A stretch of 64,000 nucleotides of DNA from Leptolyngbya sp. 'hensonii' (GTDB taxonomy: Bacteria; Cyanobacteriota; Cyanobacteriia; GCF-001939115): NCBI RefSeq assembly GCF_001939115.1, contig NZ_MQTZ01000041.1, positions 374,816-438,815 on the forward strand. The letters run 5' to 3'. The first letter of the stretch is position 1. Every line of letters begins with the position of its first letter. The translations under genes and the position numbers were made by a program. The notes under the pieces were generated by a model. It made no database searches. It was not told the DNA's origin and saw nothing but the letters and a program-made list of their open reading frames with translations. This document shows positions 40,498-49,253 of the stretch, in pieces.

Positions 40498-42039
40498 CTA
40501 TCCTGCCAATTCCCTGGGTTGGGCCTGAAAATGCTCAATCAGCACCTCTCGCAGCACTGGCTTCAGATCCTCACAGGGAATCCCCTTGCGAACACAGGTG
40601 CCCAGATGCGCCTCTTTGCCCACTTTGCCCCCCATGTAAAGGTCTACCCCTTCCAGCGTCTGACCGTCTTTACGGACCTTGGTACCCATCAGCCCGATGT
40701 CAGCCACCTGGGGCTGCCCACAGGAATTGGGGCAACCCGTCCAGTGAATCCGAACGGGACGTGGGGTAGAGAGTTCTGCCCCTAGTTCCCGCACCATCTG
40801 CAAGGCTCGCTGCTTCGTTTCAATCAGGGCAAAGTTGCAAAACTGGCTGCCGGTACAAGACACCAGTGCCCGCTCCAGATTATCCGGATTCACAGAGAAC
40901 AATTGCAGCAGGGGCTCCTTCAAGAATGGCCCCAATCGCGAATCGGGAATGTTCGGGATGATGACGTTCTGTTCTACAGTCAGGCGGATTTCTCCACTGC
41001 CGTAGACCTCTGAAAGGCGGGCCAAGTCAAACATTTCCTGGGCTTGCAGACGGCCCACGGGCACATGCAGACCCACATAGTTAAGGCCAGGTTGCTTCTG
41101 GGCATGGATGCCAATGTGATCCCGTTTATCCCAGACAATTTCATCTTGAGGGGCAGCCGTTGGTAGGGAATAGCCGAGTTGCCGTTCCACCTCCGATCGA
41201 AACTTTTCCATTCCCCACTCATCCAGTAGCCACATGAGGCGCGCTTTTTGCCGGTTGGCCCGCAATCCATGATTGCGGTAAACCATCAAGATGGCCTCAC
41301 AGAGGGCAACCACATCCCGGGGATCAACCCAGACATTCATCGGCACAGCCGCTTCGCAGCGCTTGGCGGAGAAAAAGCCCCCTACGAGAACGTTAAAGCC
41401 CAGAATGCCATTCTTGAACGCTGGGACGAAGGCAATATCGTTGATTTCGGCATGGACAGAGTTATCCCGGCAGCCTGCGATCGCAATATTGAATTTGCGT
41501 GGCAGATTGGTAAATGACGGATTGCCATCCCCGTTATTGGTAATCATGTCCTGCACCTTGCGGATCAGGCCACGGGTGTCAATCAACTCATCGGCATCAA
41601 TGCCTGCCACAGGCGATCCGGTAATATTCCGCACGTTGTCCATGCCAGACTGAATGCTAGTTAACCCGGCGGCCTCGAACTTGCGAAAGATCTCTGGCGC
41701 ATCCTCCAAACGAACCCCCCGTAACTGGAGGTTCTGGCGGGTGGTGATGTCGGCACTGCCGTCGTCGCCATACCGCTGAACAATCTCTGCCAGTACCCGC
41801 ATCTGTCCGCTGGTGAGAATCCCGTTGGGGGTTCGCATGCGTAACATAAACTTGCCGGGGGTGACGGGACGGAAGAATAGCCCCAACCATTTCAGTCGAT
41901 GGTCTCGATCCGTCTCATCCATCGCTTCCCAACCAATCTGGGCAAAGCGTCCGATCTCTGCCTTGACGAGTAGGCCATCCTTTTCCGCCTTAAATTTCTC
42001 AAACTTATTGGCAGTGACTGCCGGTAATGTACCTGTCAT
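40498..42039 (-). CDS. nirA: Ferredoxin-nitrite reductase
   Basis: 513 residues from ATG 42039, chosen because GAGGG lies 5 nt upstream and because the family begins near NKFEKFKAEKDGL. A frame extension to 42111 lacks both. It reduces nitrite to ammonium with six electrons from ferredoxin, using siroheme and a 4Fe-4S cluster in the cytoplasm. Cluster/siroheme ligands are the four Cys in CTGSQFC and CPNSC. Other motifs: TPNGILTSGQMR, GDDGSADITTRQNLQLRG (substrate side) and FNIAIAGCRDNS. No C-terminal ferredoxin domain is fused. It heads the nitrate operon, with an NtcA site and -10 box 143-184 bp upstream. Confidence 0.96.
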   Translation of the reverse strand: MTGTLPAVTANKFEKFKAEKDGLLVKAEIGRFAQIGWEAMDETDRDHRLKWLGLFFRPVTPGKFMLRMRTPNGILTSGQMRVLAEIVQRYGDDGSADITTRQNLQLRGVRLEDAPEIFRKFEAAGLTSIQSGMDNVRNITGSPVAGIDADELIDTRGLIRKVQDMITNNGDGNPSFTNLPRKFNIAIAGCRDNSVHAEINDIAFVPAFKNGILGFNVLVGGFFSAKRCEAAVPMNVWVDPRDVVALCEAILMVYRNHGLRANRQKARLMWLLDEWGMEKFRSEVERQLGYSLPTAAPQDEIVWDKRDHIGIHAQKQPGLNYVGLHVPVGRLQAQEMFDLARLSEVYGSGEIRLTVEQNVIIPNIPDSRLGPFLKEPLLQLFSVNPDNLERALVSCTGSQFCNFALIETKQRALQMVRELGAELSTPRPVRIHWTGCPNSCGQPQVADIGLMGTKVRKDGQTLEGVDLYMGGKVGKEAHLGTCVRKGIPCEDLKPVLREVLIEHFQAQPRELAG

Positions 42040-42044
42040 AAAAA

Positions 42045-42049
42045 CCCTC
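42045..42049 (-). promoter_or_regulatory. Ribosome-binding site of nirA
   Basis: GAGGG read on the - strand, 5 nt before ATG 42039. It decides the start against the 24-residue longer frame. Confidence 0.75.
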
Positions 42050-42181
42050 ACGACGATCGAGCCCACAAGGCCATTCCCCTGCCGGTCGAACATTGCCGAT
42101 AAATTTGCCAAAATCCGTTACAAACCTCTGACAGAGCCGATATTATTTCGCCCTGCCCACAGTTGATTCCTGTTGTTTGAT

Positions 42182-42223
42182 ACGTTAAGCTGTCGCAAGA
42201 TGCAAGTTCGTATCACCAGTTAC
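42182..42223 (-). promoter_or_regulatory. NtcA-activated promoter of the nirA operon
   Basis: Exact NtcA box GTA-N8-TAC at 42210-42223. Read on the - strand, the -10 hexamer TAACGT (form TAN3T) follows after 22 nt, at 42187-42182. This is the class-II NtcA layout known from cyanobacterial nitrogen genes, in which NtcA with 2-oxoglutarate replaces the -35 box. Transcription should start around 42175 and give a leader of about 135 nt. No comparable -10 is placed for the divergent mobA. Confidence 0.85.
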
Positions 42224-42247
42224 AAAATATTTCAGATTATGAACTTT

Positions 42248-42266
42248 TTGCATCCACCTGATGCAA
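42248..42266. promoter_or_regulatory. Inverted repeat upstream of the NtcA box, possible LysR-type (NtcB) site
   Basis: Perfect 7-bp inverted repeat TTGCATC-CACCT-GATGCAA centred about 40 bp upstream of the NtcA box centre as seen from nirA, and just before the mobA start. The position suits a second activator such as the LysR-family NtcB, which boosts nitrate genes in several cyanobacteria. That identity is inferred only from position and symmetry. It could equally affect mobA. Confidence 0.4.
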
Positions 42267-42282
42267 TTTTTTCTTGAGGGCA

Positions 42283-42867
42283 ATGGCGCTGGCAGCGATC
42301 GTTCTGGCTGGAGGTCGCAGCTCTCGCATGGGACGAGACAAGGCCCTCATTGCCGTCGCTGGAATGACGCTGCTGGAGCGTGTCTGTCGGGTTGCGGCCC
42401 AGTGCAGTTCCCAGGTTGTTGTCGTCACCCCCTGGCCCGATCGTTATCGCGCTCTTCCCGGTCTTCAGAGCTGCCAATTTGTCCAGGAACAGTCCCCCGA
42501 AGCTCAGGGGCCTCTGGTGGGGTTTGCCCAGGGGCTAGCGCAGGTCAGGGCAGATTGGGTGCTCCTGCTGGCCTGCGATCTGCCCCGGTTAGAGGGCAGC
42601 CTGTTGCAGCAATGGGGTCAACAGTTGGAGCGCGTCCCACCAGCGGCGATCGCCCTGCTGCCCCGTCATCCTAAAGGCTGGGAACCTCTCTGTGGTTTCT
42701 ATCGCCATCGTTGTCTACCGGATTTGCAGGAATTTATCGAGGAAGGAGGACGATCGTTTCAGGACTGGCTGGCCACCCAAGTGATCCAGGAACTATCCCT
42801 GACCTGTCCCCAGATGTTATTCAATTGCAATACGCCAGAGGATTTGACTACGATCGGGCTGGTCTGA
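42283..42867 (+). CDS. mobA: Molybdenum cofactor guanylyltransferase
   Basis: 194 residues from ATG 42283, with GAGG just upstream; TTG 42274 is a less likely start. MobA adds GMP to molybdopterin to form the MGD cofactor that NarB needs. Seen: the nucleotidyltransferase signature LAGGRSSRMGRDKALI at the N-terminus, the LLLACDLPRL metal/GTP motif, GWEPLCGFY, and the C-terminal FNCNTPEDL that MobA proteins share. It is divergent from nirA across a 243-bp region containing the NtcA box and an inverted repeat, so shared nitrogen control is plausible. Confidence 0.9.
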   Translation: MALAAIVLAGGRSSRMGRDKALIAVAGMTLLERVCRVAAQCSSQVVVVTPWPDRYRALPGLQSCQFVQEQSPEAQGPLVGFAQGLAQVRADWVLLLACDLPRLEGSLLQQWGQQLERVPPAAIALLPRHPKGWEPLCGFYRHRCLPDLQEFIEEGGRSFQDWLATQVIQELSLTCPQMLFNCNTPEDLTTIGLV

Positions 42868-42875
42868 TTCAGACC
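42861..42875 (+). terminator. Weak stem-loop at the end of mobA
   Basis: GGTCTG-ATT-CAGACC, a 6-bp perfect hairpin with a 3-nt loop overlapping the mobA stop, followed by CCTTTAG. The U-rich tail is poor, so termination is only possible. Confidence 0.35.
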
Positions 42876-43051
42876 CCTTTAGCAGGATAGAATAAACTTA
42901 GAAACATTTTGAAACGTATGCTAACGTTCACCCAGGGAACTATTTGACTGATTCATGGGGATACACCGCTCTGTGTCCTTAACAGTCAGGGGCTCCCTTT
43001 CAATGGGTAAAAGTAGTGATAGGCTGAAATACTTGCGGAGATTCAGGATTC

Positions 43052-45268
43052 ATGGGAAAGGTAGTCGGCATTGACCTGGGTACGACAAACTCGGTAGTTG
43101 CCGTCATGGAGGGGGGGAAACCGGTCGTTATTGCCAATGCGGAAGGAGTCAGAACCACACCCTCAGTGGTCGGGTTCAGTAAAGATGGAGAGCGCCTTGT
43201 GGGGCAAATGGCGCGGCGGCAGACGGTCCTGAATCCGCAAAATACTTTTTATGGGGTCAAGCGCTACATTGGCCGAAAATATTCTGAACTGAGTCCAGAA
43301 TCGAAGCGGGTGCCCTACACTATCCGCAAAGATGAAGTCGGGAATATCAAGATCAAGTGTCCGCGTTTAGATAAAGAATTTGCGCCGGAAGAAATTTCTG
43401 CTATGGTGCTGCGGAAGCTGGTGGATGATGCCAGTCGCTACCTGGGGGAAAAGGTGACCCGTGCAGTGATTACGGTGCCAGCCTATTTTAATGACTCCCA
43501 GCGACAGGCAACTCGGGATGCCGGTCGGATCGCCGGTCTGGACGTGCTACGGATTCTTAATGAGCCCACAGCAGCTTCCCTTGCCTATGGTCTGGAAAAA
43601 CGGGATCAGCAGACCATCCTGGTGTTTGATCTGGGAGGGGGCACTTTCGATGTGTCCATCCTGGATGTGGGGGATGGGGTGTTTGAAGTCAAGGCCACCA
43701 GTGGTGACACTCAGTTGGGGGGGACAGACTTCGATCGCCGCATTGTCGATTGGTTGGCAGAACAGTTTCTGGAGGCAGAAGGGGTGGATCTGCGTCGTGA
43801 TCGGCAATCCCTCCAGCGACTGACGGAAGCTGCCGAGAAAGCCAAAATCGAACTTTCTGGGGTCACGATTACAGACATTAATTTGCCGTTTATTACTGCC
43901 ACGGAGGATGGTCCGAAACACCTGGAGACGCGGTTGGCCCGCACCCAGTTTGAGGAACTCTGTGGCGATCTCCTCGATCGCTTGCGGGGACCTGTGAAGC
44001 GAGCTTTGAGTGATGCCGATCTAACTGCAGCGGATATCGATGAGGTGGTGCTCGTAGGAGGTTCAACTCGAATTCCTGCCGTGCAAAAACTGGTGCGGAA
44101 GATTATCAATTTAGAACCGAATCAGAATGTCAATCCAGATGAAGTCGTGGCGGTGGGAGCAGCAGTTCAGGCTGGCATCATGGCTGGGGAAGTGAAGGAT
44201 ATTCTGCTCCTGGATGTCACCCCTCTGTCCCTGGGCCTGGAGACGATCGGAGGGGTTACCCGTAAGCTCATCCCCCGCAATACGACAATTCCTGTCCGTC
44301 GATCGGACATTTTCTCTACCTCCGAAAATAACCAGACCGTGGTGGAAGTCCATGTGGTGCAGGGGGAACGGGAAATGGCGGCCAACAACAAATCCCTGGG
44401 GCGGTTTAAGCTGACGGGTGTGCCTCCGGCTCCTCGCGGTGTGGCTCAGATTCTCGTGTCATTTGATATTGATGCTAATGGCATTCTGCAGGTGATGGCC
44501 CTCGATCGCACCACAGGGCGAGAACAGAGTATTACGGTGCAGGAAGCCTCTACCCTGACGGAAGAAGAGATCAAGAAAATGCTGCGGGAGGCAGAGGAGT
44601 TCGCAGATCAGGATCGGGAAAAGCGGGAGCGGATTGAGAAACGCACCCTGGCTGAAGACCTGATCCGGCAGGCCGAAAAATTGCTGCGAGATGTCGCCAT
44701 GGATTACGGCATGTATTTTGCCAGCGACCTGCGCCGTCGTATTGAAACCTTGCTGCGGGAACTGCGGGATAGCCTGGACAATAATGACGAGCGGGGTATC
44801 GATGTGACGCAGGTTGATCTGCGGGATGCCGTCTATGATCTCCGGCGAGAATATTACCGGCGCGATCAGGATGATGAGGAGGATGAGGGCATCCTCGGGT
44901 CGATTCGCCGCATCTTCAAGGGGGATGATGACGAAGAGTACGAGTATGACTCCTGGAATCGAGATCGGCGGGACTATCGAGATGATTATCGCAATGAGGA
45001 CTATCGGAACGATAATTACCGATCGGGGGGGTACCGGAATGACGATTATCGCAATGAGGACTATCGCTCCGATCGCATTCGAGGGTCTCGATCGGGGGGA
45101 TCTCGGAATGAGGAGTATCGCTCCGATCGTGCTGGCGGCTATCGCAACGACGCCAATGCTCGGGATGAGGAGTCCCGTCGTCCGGCCTATGGTGGGGGCA
45201 CAAGCAGCCGACCGGGCCGATATTCTCAAAATGACGATTTTGATGAAGACGATGATGAATGGCTCTAG
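43052..45268 (+). CDS. dnaK: Hsp70 chaperone DnaK with repetitive C-terminal tail
   Basis: 738 residues. ATP-dependent Hsp70 chaperone. The nucleotide-binding domain (about 1-380) shows [16 protein letters not shown], the phosphate loop [14 protein letters not shown] and [14 protein letters not shown]; the substrate domain (about 390-510) has [14 protein letters not shown]. After the helical lid, residues about 630-738 are an acidic then Arg/Tyr/Asp/Asn-rich tail with repeated YRN-D/E-DYR units, ending in DDDEWL instead of the EEVD-like end of bacterial DnaK. Long C-terminal extensions characterise cyanobacterial DnaK1-type paralogues, so this is probably not the essential DnaK2. A dnaJ gene follows 195 bp downstream. 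No CIRCE operator is visible upstream. Confidence 0.93.
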   Translation: MGKVVGIDLGTTNSVVAVMEGGKPVVIANAEGVRTTPSVVGFSKDGERLVGQMARRQTVLNPQNTFYGVKRYIGRKYSELSPESKRVPYTIRKDEVGNIKIKCPRLDKEFAPEEISAMVLRKLVDDASRYLGEKVTRAVITVPAYFNDSQRQATRDAGRIAGLDVLRILNEPTAASLAYGLEKRDQQTILVFDLGGGTFDVSILDVGDGVFEVKATSGDTQLGGTDFDRRIVDWLAEQFLEAEGVDLRRDRQSLQRLTEAAEKAKIELSGVTITDINLPFITATEDGPKHLETRLARTQFEELCGDLLDRLRGPVKRALSDADLTAADIDEVVLVGGSTRIPAVQKLVRKIINLEPNQNVNPDEVVAVGAAVQAGIMAGEVKDILLLDVTPLSLGLETIGGVTRKLIPRNTTIPVRRSDIFSTSENNQTVVEVHVVQGEREMAANNKSLGRFKLTGVPPAPRGVAQILVSFDIDANGILQVMALDRTTGREQSITVQEASTLTEEEIKKMLREAEEFADQDREKRERIEKRTLAEDLIRQAEKLLRDVAMDYGMYFASDLRRRIETLLRELRDSLDNNDERGIDVTQVDLRDAVYDLRREYYRRDQDDEEDEGILGSIRRIFKGDDDEEYEYDSWNRDRRDYRDDYRNEDYRNDNYRSGGYRNDDYRNEDYRSDRIRGSRSGGSRNEEYRSDRAGGYRNDANARDEESRRPAYGGGTSSRPGRYSQNDDFDEDDDEWL
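44953..45160 (+). repeat. Degenerate tandem repeat encoding the DnaK tail
   Basis: Short units of the type GACTATCG-AAYGA and ATTAYCGMAATGAGGACTAT recur within the dnaK coding sequence and encode [15 protein letters not shown]-like runs. GATCG-containing pieces are frequent. The region gives a long antisense open frame that is not a gene. Confidence 0.65.
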
Positions 45269-45463
45269 ATTGACAGCGCTTTACCCCTGGATGGTGACAG
45301 CCACCCAAGCCTCAAACCCAAATCAGGTAATTGTTCTTAAGAGGTGGCCTGTAATCTATACAAATTCAACCGGTTATGGTTATGGGTTTTGAGGTAGAAG
45401 TTTTGAATTGGATAGCGATCAATCGAAACTGAACGCTTAAACCTTGTAACTATTGATACTTGT

Positions 45464-46441
45464 ATGCAGAACTTTCGGAATTACTACGAAATCCTTGGGA
45501 TTCCCAGGGAGGCGTCAACCGAGGAAATTAAGCAGTCGTACCGGAAACTGGCACGGCAATATCACCCTGACTTGAATCCGGGCAACAAGGAAGCGGAGGA
45601 AAAATTCAAGGATATTGGTGAAGCCTATGAGGTTCTTTCTGACCCGGACAAACGGGCTCAATACGACCAGTTCAGCCGTTATTGGAAGCAAACCGGGTTC
45701 CAGGCAGGTACAACAGCCACTAAGGGGAATGCCTGGGACAGCGATCGGGGGGGAGGCAGTGGGGTCAACTTTGGGGACTTTTCAGACTTCAATAGCTTTA
45801 TTGACACCCTGATCGGCAACCGTTCCACCCGGGTCACCACTGGAACCCAAAATCGCACCACAACTTCAACCAATCCCTTCCGTCCGGGAACCACCAAGAC
45901 CGCTTATACCGTTAACTCCCGGGCCGCTCGTAAGGATGCAGAGGCTCGCCTCAGCCTGCCCCTAGACAAAGCCTACCTAGGGGGTCAGGAGCGGGTGCGG
46001 CTGGAGGATGGCCGATCGCTGGAGGTCAATATGCCCCCTGGTATGGTCACGGGCCAGCGGATTCGCCTGCGGGGTCAGGGGGTTGCCGGTGGCGACCTGT
46101 ATTTGAAAATTGAGGTGCAACCCCATGGATTTTTCCGGTTAGAAGGCGCAGATATTTACTGTGAACTGCCGATCACGCCCAGCGAGGCCGTCCTGGGAGC
46201 CCAGGTCGAGGTACCGACCCTGGATGGTGCTGTCAAGATGACCATTCGCTCCGGAGCCAAGTCAGGGCAGCGATTGCGGCTGGCCAATAAGGGCTATCTG
46301 ACGGACGATGGCAAGCGGGGCGATCAGATTGTGGAGTTGCAAATTGTGGTTCCTAAAGACCCTGATCCCCAGGAACGGGAGCTATACGAGAAACTGCGCC
46401 ATCTTGAAACGTTCGATCCGAGAGCAAATTTGCCGGTGTAG
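45464..46441 (+). CDS. DnaJ-type cochaperone without zinc finger
   Basis: 325 residues. An N-terminal J domain (about 5-70) with the HPD triad in QYHPDLNPG stimulates Hsp70 ATPase. A Gly/Thr/Ser-rich linker (about 75-155) follows, then the two beta-barrel substrate domains (about 160-310; [21 protein letters not shown] and the [17 protein letters not shown] strand). The cysteine-rich zinc domain of classical DnaJ is absent, so it is a CbpA-like (class B) protein. It lies downstream of dnaK on the same strand and is a natural partner of that DnaK. The 195-bp gap holds no recognised feature. Confidence 0.9.
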   Translation: MQNFRNYYEILGIPREASTEEIKQSYRKLARQYHPDLNPGNKEAEEKFKDIGEAYEVLSDPDKRAQYDQFSRYWKQTGFQAGTTATKGNAWDSDRGGGSGVNFGDFSDFNSFIDTLIGNRSTRVTTGTQNRTTTSTNPFRPGTTKTAYTVNSRAARKDAEARLSLPLDKAYLGGQERVRLEDGRSLEVNMPPGMVTGQRIRLRGQGVAGGDLYLKIEVQPHGFFRLEGADIYCELPITPSEAVLGAQVEVPTLDGAVKMTIRSGAKSGQRLRLANKGYLTDDGKRGDQIVELQIVVPKDPDPQERELYEKLRHLETFDPRANLPV

Positions 46442-46580
46442 TTATGGGTCATTGGTTGAACAGGCTTCTTGATTGCGAGTAAGGTGTCATAAATGGTCCC
46501 ATTTATACCGTGTCACCAGTATCAGTTCGCTGATCCTGATGACCAGTGACCAATGACCAATGCCTTGCTAAAGTGGTCCC
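46442..46580. repeat. Inverted GTCATTGG-type repeats between dnaJ and DUF58 gene
   Basis: 139 bp without a gene. GGGTCATTGGTTG near 46447 and the opposite-strand form GACCAGTGACCAATGACCAATG near 46540-46561 face each other, with a short palindromic centre around 46482-46510. The same units occur at 34840-34860 and inside the kinase gene at 3060-3150. Confidence 0.5.
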
Positions 46581-47747
46581 ATGAGCATTCATAAGCAAAT
46601 CGCGGACTGGTTAGAAAGCCGATGGATCAGCCCTTCTTACAGTGGTTGGTTGCTCATTGGGCTGTCGATATTTTTCTTTGCATCGGCAACCAATACCCTA
46701 TCCGGCTGGCTGTATGTCATGAGTGGGACGATCTTTGCCCTGCTGGTGGTCGCAGCGATTCTGTCTGAGCGGACTCTGCGCCGGGTCCAGGTGGCCCGAT
46801 TCCCGATCGCCCCGGTCAGTGCAGGCCAGGATCTGACCGTAGAACTGCTACTGGAGAATCCCACTCCCCAGGTTAAGACCTTGCTCCAGGTGGAAGATGG
46901 CATTCCGCAACGCTTAGGTAACCCTGTTCAACAAGCCTTTGAACTGATCTCGGCTCGCTCTGACCAGCGCTGGATTTATCATCAACCGACTCAACAGCGG
47001 GGAATTTATCGCTGGGAGACGGTTCGCATCCGCACCGCTTCTCCCCTGGGCCTGTTCTGGTGCCGTCGATCGTGGGCGGCTAGGGCCAAGGCGATCGTCT
47101 ATCCTCCCATTTTGCCTCTGACCCACTGCCCTCTGGTAGACGAAATTGGGCGAGAAGAAGATCTGCGCTTCCTCAGCAGTAATCGCCCAGAGTCAGCCAC
47201 CGAAGGGTTGACGCGCTCTCTGCGCCCTTACCGCTGGGGAGACTCAACCCGGTTCATCCACTGGCGCACCAGTGCTCGCTATGGGGAGTTGCGAGTCCGA
47301 GAACTGGAAGTCGTCACGGGGGGGCAGGAGATTGTTGTCTGCCTGGATAGCGCTGCCCTCTGGAGATCGGAGGACTTTGAACAGGCCGTGATTGCTGCGA
47401 TCTCCCTGTTCTGCTACGCTGCTCGCCACCATCAGACGATTCGCCTCTGGACATCTGGGACAGGTTTGTTGAAAGGGGAACGGGTTGTCCTGGAGGCTCT
47501 GGCTGCAATTATGGCTGGTGAACCGTCGCAAGCGGATGACCCGCCGACCCAGCCGTTGATCTGGTTAACGCAAAATGTGGCTAGTCTGACGGGGCTTCCT
47601 CCTGGAAGCCGCTGGCTGTTGTGGTCTGCTGATCCCAGGGAGGGTCTGGAGAGTGGTGAGTTGGTTTCCTCCAGAGGGCTGGTGATCGAATCTAACTCAG
47701 CGCTGCAGACCCAGTTGCAAATGCCGTTGCAAACCAGAGTGGTGTGA
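46581..47747 (+). CDS. DUF58 domain protein
   Basis: 388 residues. Two transmembrane helices near the N-terminus (about 22-40 and 45-65) are followed by a cytoplasmic or periplasmic DUF58 region, recognised by SLRPYRWGDSTRFIHWRTSARYGELRVRE, the family's hallmark. Family members often sit beside MoxR AAA ATPases and vWA proteins as part of chaperone-like assemblies. No moxR is in this window, so the partner is unknown. It ends about 120 bp before ftrC. Confidence 0.85.
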   Translation: MSIHKQIADWLESRWISPSYSGWLLIGLSIFFFASATNTLSGWLYVMSGTIFALLVVAAILSERTLRRVQVARFPIAPVSAGQDLTVELLLENPTPQVKTLLQVEDGIPQRLGNPVQQAFELISARSDQRWIYHQPTQQRGIYRWETVRIRTASPLGLFWCRRSWAARAKAIVYPPILPLTHCPLVDEIGREEDLRFLSSNRPESATEGLTRSLRPYRWGDSTRFIHWRTSARYGELRVRELEVVTGGQEIVVCLDSAALWRSEDFEQAVIAAISLFCYAARHHQTIRLWTSGTGLLKGERVVLEALAAIMAGEPSQADDPPTQPLIWLTQNVASLTGLPPGSRWLLWSADPREGLESGELVSSRGLVIESNSALQTQLQMPLQTRVV

Positions 47748-47870
47748 GACAATATAAGCCCTAATCCCTTGCCACTGTGAAGGCTAGAGCAGGGTAACAT
47801 TACTCCTGCAGCCAGATGGATTCGAGAGAAACCTGCTGTAAACTGAGTAGATCGTCCGGAGGTTTTGGCT

Positions 47871-48239
47871 ATGACCACCTTACAGCAGCAGAAATGGGCC
47901 AGCAGTAAGAATCTGGAAATGATGCGGAGTTTTTCTGAAACCTATGCCAAACGGACAGGTACTTACTTTTGTTCCGATTTAATGATAACGGCTGCAGTTA
48001 TTGAAGGGTTGGCCCAGCATAAAGATGCCCTCGGTTCTCCCCTTTGCCCCTGTCGTCACTACGAAGACAAAGAAGCAGAGGCCAACGCCACTTACTGGAA
48101 TTGTCCCTGTGTACCGATGCGCGAACGGCACGAATGCCATTGCTTGTTGTTCTTACCGCCCGACAACTACCTGGCTGGTCACAGTCAAGATATTTCGATG
48201 GAGCAGGTGCTGGCTGCTAGAGCCAGCATGGAGGCATAA
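47871..48239 (+). CDS. ftrC: Ferredoxin-thioredoxin reductase catalytic chain
   Basis: 122 residues from ATG 47871; GGAGG lies 8 nt upstream, which favours it over TTG 47865. It is the 4Fe-4S subunit that passes ferredoxin electrons to thioredoxin and thereby links light to enzyme activation. All seven key cysteines are present: the Cys in TYFCSD, CPC in SPLCPCRHY, CPC in WNCPCVPM and CHC in HECHCLLF. They include the redox-active disulfide pair and the cluster ligands. The variable (alpha) chain is not in the window, as usual. A DUF309 gene starts 4 bp downstream. Confidence 0.95.
   Translation: MTTLQQQKWASSKNLEMMRSFSETYAKRTGTYFCSDLMITAAVIEGLAQHKDALGSPLCPCRHYEDKEAEANATYWNCPCVPMRERHECHCLLFLPPDNYLAGHSQDISMEQVLAARASMEA
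48230..48234 (+). promoter_or_regulatory. Ribosome-binding site for the DUF309 gene
   Basis: GGAGG inside the last codons of ftrC, 9 nt before TTG 48244. It is the reason for choosing a TTG start and a translationally close ftrC-DUF309 unit. Confidence 0.65.
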
Positions 48240-48243
48240 GTCT

Positions 48244-48651
48244 TTGTCTGTTGAATCGGCATTACCTCCGGAGTTCTGGCAGGGAATTGACCTGTTTAAC
48301 CAAGGCGACTATTACCCCTGCCACGACATCCTGGAAGCCTTATGGATGGAAGCTGGTAACCCAGATAAGACCTTTTATCAGGGGATTTTGCAAATTGCGG
48401 TGGCTTTGTATCACCTGGGCAATGGGAATCAGCGGGGAGCCATGATCCTGCTGGGAGAAGGGATAAACCGATTAAAACGCTATCAACCGACCTATGGGGG
48501 AATTGATGTAGCCCAATTGGTCATGGATGCCGGAGAGATCTTGGGGCAATTACAGCAGGCCAAGGCGCTGATCTGTGATTTTGAACGGCCTTTTATCCGT
48601 CAGATTTTGGCTGGCCCTGAAACTTCTTGTGCCGATCGTCCGTCCAGTTAG
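48244..48651 (+). CDS. DUF309 protein
   Basis: 135 residues from TTG 48244 (MSVESALPPEFWQGIDLFN). The frame stays open upstream through ftrC, but that part does not look like protein, and the GGAGG 9 nt before the TTG fixes the start. The hallmark of the family is here: FNQGDYYPCHDILEALWMEA followed by YQGILQIAVALYHLGNGNQRGAMILL. It is an all-helical protein of unknown function, usually about 130-170 residues. The conserved His and acidic residues in CHDILEALW hint at a metal site (inference). Coupling to ftrC suggests cotranscription, not necessarily a shared job. Confidence 0.8.
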   Translation: MSVESALPPEFWQGIDLFNQGDYYPCHDILEALWMEAGNPDKTFYQGILQIAVALYHLGNGNQRGAMILLGEGINRLKRYQPTYGGIDVAQLVMDAGEILGQLQQAKALICDFERPFIRQILAGPETSCADRPSS

Positions 48652-48725
48652 TCAGGAATACCGGGTATCATAAAAGTTCAAGGTCATCACCATTTTTTAT
48701 TGCAGGAACCTGCGTCTGAAGTATC

Positions 48726-49253
48726 ATGCCACACTTGCAATTTCAAGCCCTGGTTCGTCGTGCTGGATTGCTCCTGTTGCTACCAGCTATCCTGGGATTC
48801 GTCCTTGCGGTTTCCAGCCAGACTCGGGTCGCCAAAGCCCAGGCTGGTGGTGCTAGCCGTTCCCTGACCCTCCGGTCAGACATCCAGGAGGCTAACGCGA
48901 AGACAGGGGTGATTACGGCCAGAGGGAATGTTCAGATTAACTATCCGGCCAGGCAAATTCAGGCAACGGCAGCTCAGGCCCAGTATTTTAGTCGGGAGCG
49001 ACGGATTGTCCTGACTGGAAATGTGTATGTGCTGCAGCAGGGTAATAGTCTGCGGGGTGAAGTCATCACGTATCTGATTGATGAAGGCCGATTTGTGGCT
49101 GTTCCGGCTACAGAGCAGCAAGTTGAGGCAACCTACATTGTGATTGATCCGGAGCCAACCGCTTCTCCTGCCCCAGCTCCGGTTCCCCTTGAACCCATAT
49201 CCCCAGCTTCGGATAGCCCTGCTTCTACTCCATCACGCTCTACCCAACCTTGA
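48726..49253 (+). CDS. lptA: LptA/OstA-like lipopolysaccharide transport protein
   Basis: 175 residues. An N-terminal hydrophobic segment (about 14-38) acts as signal or anchor. The body is an OstA/LptA beta-jellyroll: SLTLRSDIQEANAKTG-VITARGNVQI, ATAAQAQYFSRERRIVLTGNVYVLQ and GEVITYLIDEGRF are the repeated strand patterns. LptA bridges inner and outer membranes for LPS export. A Pro/Ser/Thr-rich tail (from about 145) is extra. Its stop overlaps the next start (TGATG), and the next two genes are lptB and lptF/G, which strongly supports the role. Confidence 0.82.
   Translation: MPHLQFQALVRRAGLLLLLPAILGFVLAVSSQTRVAKAQAGGASRSLTLRSDIQEANAKTGVITARGNVQINYPARQIQATAAQAQYFSRERRIVLTGNVYVLQQGNSLRGEVITYLIDEGRFVAVPATEQQVEATYIVIDPEPTASPAPAPVPLEPISPASDSPASTPSRSTQP

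Noticed and set aside
42040-42111. 24-codon N-terminal extension of nirA
   Set aside because: The GAGGG site 5 nt before ATG 42039 and the family N-terminus favour the shorter form; the extension is in the transcribed leader.
42868-43051. Search for a heat-shock operator (CIRCE) or clear -35/-10 before dnaK
   Set aside because: TTGACT and TTGAAA sequences are present, but none has a matching -10 at 16-18 bp, and no CIRCE inverted repeat is visible.
44459-45229. 256-codon antisense frame opposite the dnaK tail
   Set aside because: It arises from the degenerate repeat of the tail: an Ile/Val/Pro-rich sequence without motifs.
48001-48243. Upstream extension of the DUF309 frame over ftrC
   Set aside because: Overlaps the real ftrC frame; the protein sequence there is not conserved-looking, and a good ribosome site precedes TTG 48244.
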